Source of the DNA: Larix sibirica
Lineage: Eukaryota > Streptophyta > Pinopsida > Pinales > Pinaceae
Length of the DNA stretch: 24,064 nucleotides
Assembly: GCA_004151065.3 (NCBI GenBank)
Contig: NWUY0300028563.1
Location: forward strand, 1-24,064
Direction of reading: 5' to 3'
Shown in pieces: positions 19,703 through 24,064 of this stretch (within the stretch, counting starts at the first letter, position 1; each line of letters begins with the position of its first letter). A program made the translations under genes and the position numbers. Under the pieces are notes generated by a model, which was not told the DNA's origin, made no database searches, and saw only the letters and a list, made by a program, of their open reading frames with translations.

Positions 19703-19975
19703 ATACAATTTTATGATTTTATTTATACGCTTGAACAAAATATTGTTGGAGGAAAATATAATGGTATTTAATTATTAAAGAATTAAATAAATTTAAAGAA
19801 TATATATATTTTTATACAATTTTATGATTTTATTTATACGTTTGAACAAAATATTGTTGGAGGAAAATATAATGGTATTTAATTATTAAAGAATTAAATA
19901 AATTAAAGGAATTGATCATTTGTTAGAGGAAAATATAATGTCATTTAATCATTAAAGAATTAAATTAATCAAAAA
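19703..19975. repeat. 111-bp tandem duplication with partial third copy
   Basis: Units start at 19703 and 19814 with ATACAATTTTATGATTTTAT, and contain ATATTGTTGGAGGAAAATAT. A partial third copy (from about 19921) keeps AGAGGAAAATATAATG. Each carries the near-palindrome ATTTAAT.ATTAAAGAATTAAAT, which could fold into a hairpin. Confidence 0.9.
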
Positions 19976-21269
19976 AACAATCATTTGTAAATTTGTAATT
20001 TAACTTTTGAATGGTGGTAATTTTTATCAATTAATATTTATCCTTGTTTGTTGTAATGCTTGTTAGTTGCTTTATAGTATTAAATCATGATAAAATAGTT
20101 GTATTAGAATCAATTTTATGTTGGTTTTGTTGAATAATCAATGTCATTAGTTTTATTTTTCCTAATTATTTGTGTTATTAACAAAAAAAAATTAAGTAAA
20201 TATCATTATTTTCAATTTTTCTAATTAATTTTGTTATTAAAAAAATATTTATATATTTAAATTATAACCTATGAAACTTGTTGCAAGTGAAATACTACTT
20301 AAAGAATGAAATGAAAACTATATGGCAAAGAATAAACAATACAAACCCAAAACATGAGTGTAGAATAGTTAAAACAAGTTGTTTCTTTTGTATGCAAGGG
20401 GTTTAAGTGGCTTATTTCTATGTAACAATGGCAAAAATGTATTTTCAAGGGACATCTTTTGTTAGTAAATCTTGTAACAATTGATTGTAAAACAACGATG
20501 TAAAATCATAATTAAAGATGGATCTCCTTTAATACCTCTAATTTGATCTTGTTTTATTAGTTTTAATAAAAATAAACAAATCAAGATGCCTAATAGAACT
20601 TGTGCAACAATGACACAATATGTTTTTTTAAGGATCATATTTTCTTTTCCCTTTGGTTTTATATCATATCACACAACGTGAAGGCTACGAAAGAAAAATA
20701 AGATTATATTTGTTCATAAATTTCAATGAAAAGACATGGAAAGAATGGACCATATTTTCTTTTCCCTTTGGTTTTATGTTACTGTTATTATATGTTAAGA
20801 TTGTGTTATGTTTCAATTATGTTATAACTATGCTATGTTATAATCATTTCAAAGACTTATCATTTATGCAATTACTCCATTATTGTAGCTTTGTATTGCG
20901 AAAGTCATGCTTTGTTATCATTCCTTTTTTTCATGTAGTTTTGATTTTCCAACTCTATTTTCAAGCAAAAAAAACATTACTTTTATTATTCATAGAAATC
21001 AAAAAGTATATAACAATATGAAAGTATGAATCATATAAATGGTATCAACACACTAAATAACATTTTAACCATCATTCAAAAATAGAGTCCTTCATACTAT
21101 ACCTCATATCTAATATTAGCATACATGTTCTACACATCAGATAACATGTAACCAATAACCCAAAACCACAAGTGGTATCAATAAGACATTATTTCACAAA
21201 ATAAATAGTCTATCAACTGTCTAGCCAATAGGAACCACCAACATTATGATAAGTAGAAAACGAAATCTA
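19976..21269. other. Gene-free AT-rich stretch with a dispersed 24-bp repeat
   Basis: CATATTTTCTTTTCCCTTTG followed by GTTTTAT occurs at 20637 and again at 20752. The 122-codon frame between 20653 and 21021 is Phe/Leu/Tyr-rich, as expected from T-rich DNA, and shows no known domain. I do not call it a gene. Confidence 0.5.
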
Positions 21270-21560
21270 GAAATTCAATCAAGCCTTCCACAGATTCCTC
21301 CAAATGGAGGAGACCAATTCAACCCCCTCAAGTGCATCCTTCAAAATAGAATTGGCTTCAGAGTCCTGTTCATAAAAAATATGATCAACATACAGATCAA
21401 TAAAGGAGGCCAAGAGTTCTTTAACTCTCATACACCATTGATCAAGAAAGATGACATGTAAAGAACACAAATTTTTTGCCTAGTACACAATTATCACTTT
21501 CCAACTTTGTACAACCTCATGCTCCCTTTCTTTGGTTAGTATTACTTTGTCAAGGTCAAT
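21270..21560 (-). pseudogene. LINE RNase H C-terminal remnant
   Basis: The minus strand reads VKELLASFIDLYVDHIFYEQ then DSEANSILKDALEGVE, the same layout as the end of plant LINE RNase H domains (a W..R...L..SF helix, then HI.RE.N..AD.LSK.AL). Upstream, a shifted frame gives VLGKK, matching the WVLGK-like step before it. It is related to, but clearly different from, the 12915-13600 remnant. Frameshifts and the lack of other domains mark it as a fragment. Confidence 0.7.
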
Positions 21561-21653
21561 GAATACCTAGTCATGTTTTATTTAATTGGTTGATAGAAGA
21601 TTCATACAATCAACTATGGAGGAGTGATAAAAAATTTGGACTAAACTTAATTA

Positions 21654-21801
21654 GATGGTTGTCTAATATATATTTTAAAAATAATCTATACCACGTTAAC
21701 ATGGATGGTTTTCTAATATATATTTTAAAAAGAATCTAAACCACGTCAACATCGAAGGTTGTCTAATATATATTTTAAAAAGAATCTAGACCACGTTAAA
21801 A
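21654..21801. repeat. 60-bp tandem repeat, about 2.5 units
   Basis: Units start at 21654, 21714 and 21774. Each holds TCTAATATATATTTTAAAAA followed by AATCTA.ACCACGT(T/C)AA. The third is cut after the CCACGTTAA part. Confidence 0.95.
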
Positions 21802-22280
21802 TTCCAATTCCCTAAAAAATACTTCTTGTAGTAATGACACATGTATCAACATTCAAATATGTTCTTTTGATGTTGGTATGACTATCATAAGACATTATGT
21901 TGCGTGATGGGATACGTTTTTACAACAATCATGTGACATTGTGGTGTGTGTTGGATATGTTATTGAAATCTTTATGACATTTCAATGAAGTTCTTGTGAC
22001 ATTATGGTGTGTTAGGAAACATTTGTTTGAAGTAAGTTTGGTGTCCTAACGACATACTATTGATGATTGTTTAAAAAAAAGGATAGGGAACTAACACATT
22101 GAATCCTTCAATCATGTAACTTGGATGTGCATCAAAAGACCAATAACATTTTCAAAAAATATTGTTGGCTTACCAACACATGGATCCCTTTTTTATTAGA
22201 GGTAGGTTGGAATCATGTTAAAATACTGATAACTATTTGCAAACAAATGGTTGGAATGCTAGATAGATTAACATGTATAA
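21802..22280. other. Gene-free stretch
   Basis: Loose recurrence of GACATT(A/G)TG(G/T)TG(T/C)GTG near 21890-22010 suggests old duplication. No gene seen. Confidence 0.45.
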
Positions 22281-22438
22281 TTGTTGAAATTGCAATGAAA
22301 GATTGATAGATATAAGAATTTCAACATATCTACGTTGAAATATTTAACATTGGAATTAATTGTTGAAAATGCAATCATAAAGATTGATGGATATAATAAT
22401 TTCAACATATATAAGTTGAAATATTTAACATTGGAATA
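22281..22438. repeat. 79-bp tandem duplication carrying a conserved 8-bp inverted repeat
   Basis: Copies at 22281-22359 and 22360-22438 share TTGTTGAAA.TGCAAT and GAAATATTTAACATTGGAAT. Each contains ATTTCAAC, an 8-base loop, then GTTGAAAT. The arms are conserved while the loop differs (ATATCTAC versus ATATATAA). Confidence 0.9.
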
Positions 22439-22573
22439 TTTCTCATTCCGAATTAATCTAACAAAACTGATATTAATATCATGCCAAAATTTATACCCAA
22501 ATATAATAATCAATTGTTATAAGACATTAAAAATAAGATACTAATCTTACCAAACACAGAGTCCTAATTGAAA

Positions 22574-22707
22574 ATAATGTAAATAATGTGTATGCAAAGG
22601 GTCAATAGGAATGAAATATAAAATTATATTATTCTCACTCATAATGTAAATAATGTGTATGTAAAGGGTCAATAGGAATGAAATATAAAATTATAGTATT
22701 CTCACCA
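22574..22707. repeat. 67-bp tandem duplication
   Basis: Copies at 22574-22640 and 22641-22707 share ATAATGTAAATAATGTGTAT and AAAGGGTCAATAGGAATGAA, with two or so substitutions. Confidence 0.95.
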
Positions 22708-23254
22708 TCTTCTTTCTCATGAATTTGTGTAAGGTAATAATAATATTTTTATTATTTAAATCATAATTCAAAGCTAAATAGCCAATACAATGATATAATG
22801 ATGCAACTTCTAAGAAGCTTAATATGCCTTGGGGCCATTTCAAACTTATTAGAATAAACTAGAATAAGAGAATTCCAACAAACATAAAATATAGTTATAT
22901 GGAGTTGGTATTTTAATGGCACACAAAAATATGCATAACACAATCAAAATTGGTTGATAATGACTTAATGTATGAAAAAAGGAAAAGAAAAAAGACTCAA
23001 CCAATTGGAAACATGGTCATTGATTCTATAATGATTGACTGAAATAGTTTGGTTGAATTTAGATGCTTGAGCGTTCACTCTGAACGAACTGCATAACACG
23101 TCACACGTGCATTCATAGGATATTAAAGAATACCCCTAATTTACAACCCATAGAAATCTTCTGGGGTGAAATAAAAAATCTTAGTGAGATTTAAGATATT
23201 TTAGGATGGCCCGAATGAACATAGGTAGACTTCATAAACAATCATTCCAATTTA
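22708..23254. other. Gene-free stretch
   Basis: AT-rich to about 23040, then more mixed composition with a short palindromic ACGTCACACGTG near 23098. No gene supported. Confidence 0.5.
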
Positions 23255-23385
23255 ATTCACACCATTTTCACTCATAGATCATACCTATTCTAACACCAAT
23301 ATGGCTATAAACAAAATCTGATTCACACCCCCTTCATACATAAATCATACTTATTCAAACAAAATCCAATTCACACCCCACCACC
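23255..23385. repeat. Degenerate repeat with ATTCACACC / AT(A/C)ATACTTATTC units
   Basis: ATTCACACC recurs at 23255, 23321 and 23369. Each of the first two is followed by CATA.ATCATAC.TATTC and an AACAAAATC block, with spacing of 66 and 48 bp. Confidence 0.65.
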
Positions 23386-23828
23386 GCAATTCATCATCTC
23401 CCCCCATCGCCGCATCCTCGGCTCAATGGGCCCACCGTCACCTACTTCTCTGTGTGGCCGTAGCATCGGAACTTGCTCAAAGAAGAATGAGCATATGAAT
23501 GAAGGGAAACAAAAATCCCCTCCTGTATGGATCACCTTGTTCAGCTCTCGCCGAACCACTGTCAAATACATCTACCCCCAACCAAAGTATGTCCCTACTA
23601 GAGCCTACTCCATTAGCATCATCTACCCTCCAGAGACCCTGTGGGGCACCTTTGACCCTAGTATTCACACAACCAACACTGCTATAGCTTGCGTCTCCAG
23701 ACTCTCTATGTCATAGATCAGTATAGCATTTTCATGCACATAGGATGTTGCATAAAAGTGTTGCTCCGGTAGATCCTCCATCGATACATCACTAGGNTAG
23801 TGCTCTCTAAGAGCACGTCATATATTAT
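23386..23828. other. Unassigned higher-GC segment upstream of the gypsy remnant
   Basis: Open frames exist on both strands (for example 23426-23716, +), but none shows a known domain or a clearly better codon pattern than its antisense. It could be diverged gypsy polyprotein or captured DNA. One N lies at 23797. Confidence 0.35.
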
Positions 23829-24064
23829 GTGGGCCAAACATTATCTGGGCCCCCACTGTGCTATTGCCATGAAGAGAAAATGGCCCTTGTCATCGTCTTC
23901 TTGGTTAAGAAATTACATCATTACATTCTTATGAGTCAAACTATAGTAGTGGAAGACTCCAACACCATGGTCTATCTCTTGATATGTTGCCTCATTCAAT
24001 GTCGAGTGGCTAAGTGGATCATCATCCTCTAAGAGTATGACCTAGAATTTGTCACACCCAAGAG
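23829..24064 (+). pseudogene. Ty3/gypsy polyprotein RNase H region, decayed and cut by the window edge
   Basis: The plus-strand frame reads CHEEKMALVIVFLVKKLHHY then ILMSQTIVVEDSN, a later CRVAKWIIIL, an in-frame TAA (24030-24032), and EYDLEFVTPK. This is the end of the RNase H domain in plant gypsy elements: Y...EK..LA.VFA..KLRHY, a strand leading to the LTGRLAKW block, then L.EYD..YV..K. The element continues to the right of the window. The stop and divergent residues mean this copy is not functional. Integrase and LTRs are not visible. Confidence 0.8.

Noticed and set aside
20653-21021. 122-codon plus-strand frame rich in Phe, Leu and Tyr
   Set aside because: Composition follows T-rich DNA; no domain, no GC or codon contrast with its flanks, and it overlaps a dispersed repeat.
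23426-23716. 96-codon plus-strand frame
   Set aside because: Comparable frames exist on the other strand and no conserved motif is visible.

Overview
The window looks like nuclear DNA from a plant with a large, repeat-filled genome. It is AT-rich, gene-poor and full of decayed retroelements. One plant-type TOM1-like gene is spread over spaced exons with plant-like splice sites. The retroelement remnants resemble those common in gymnosperms, so a conifer or other gymnosperm is my best guess; this is inferred, not shown. Runs of N at 270-271, 7405, 10683-11157, 12692, 18413 and 23797 mark scaffold joins, and several duplicated blocks end exactly at them.

Layout. 1-330 is a degenerate CGATAT/ATCGGC array. 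331-3021 has no supportable gene. 3022-4844 (+) holds the last three coding exons of a TOM1-like (TOL, VHS-GAT) gene: the GAT domain and a low-complexity tail. The VHS exons are not in the window. The tail carries a perfect 72-bp in-frame duplication. Its first stop is followed, in the same frame, by 36 open codons that resemble a natural C-terminus. 5117-6193 has tandem duplications and no gene. 6950-7404 and 10200-10556 are LTR-edge-like repeats on either side of a decayed antisense LINE (about 7970-10190, minus). 10573-10682 is a 39-bp satellite running into the 475-base gap.

11400-14818 is a duplicated zone. A 106-bp minisatellite precedes an unidentified minus-strand coding remnant in two copies exactly 1956 bp apart. 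Between the copies lies the RNase H/3' end of a second LINE (12915-13600, minus). Part of that LINE is repeated at 18414-18901. 15067-15309 (+) is a coding-like patch of higher GC. 16361-18030 (-) contains three phase-compatible candidate exons of an unidentified, possibly broken gene. 18902-23370 is very AT-rich, with a series of short two- or three-copy tandem duplications and another LINE RNase H remnant (about 21270-21560, minus). The right end (23829-24064, +) is the RNase H region of a decayed Ty3/gypsy polyprotein cut by the window edge.

The genes do not form a functional set. The TOL gene is the only clearly recognisable host gene; it would act in ubiquitin-dependent endosomal sorting. 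Everything else is repeats, transposon decay or unidentified coding remnants. I found no new multi-gene system. The observations most worth a second look are the TOL stop/tail arrangement, the duplicated minus-strand remnant and the phase-compatible exon chain.
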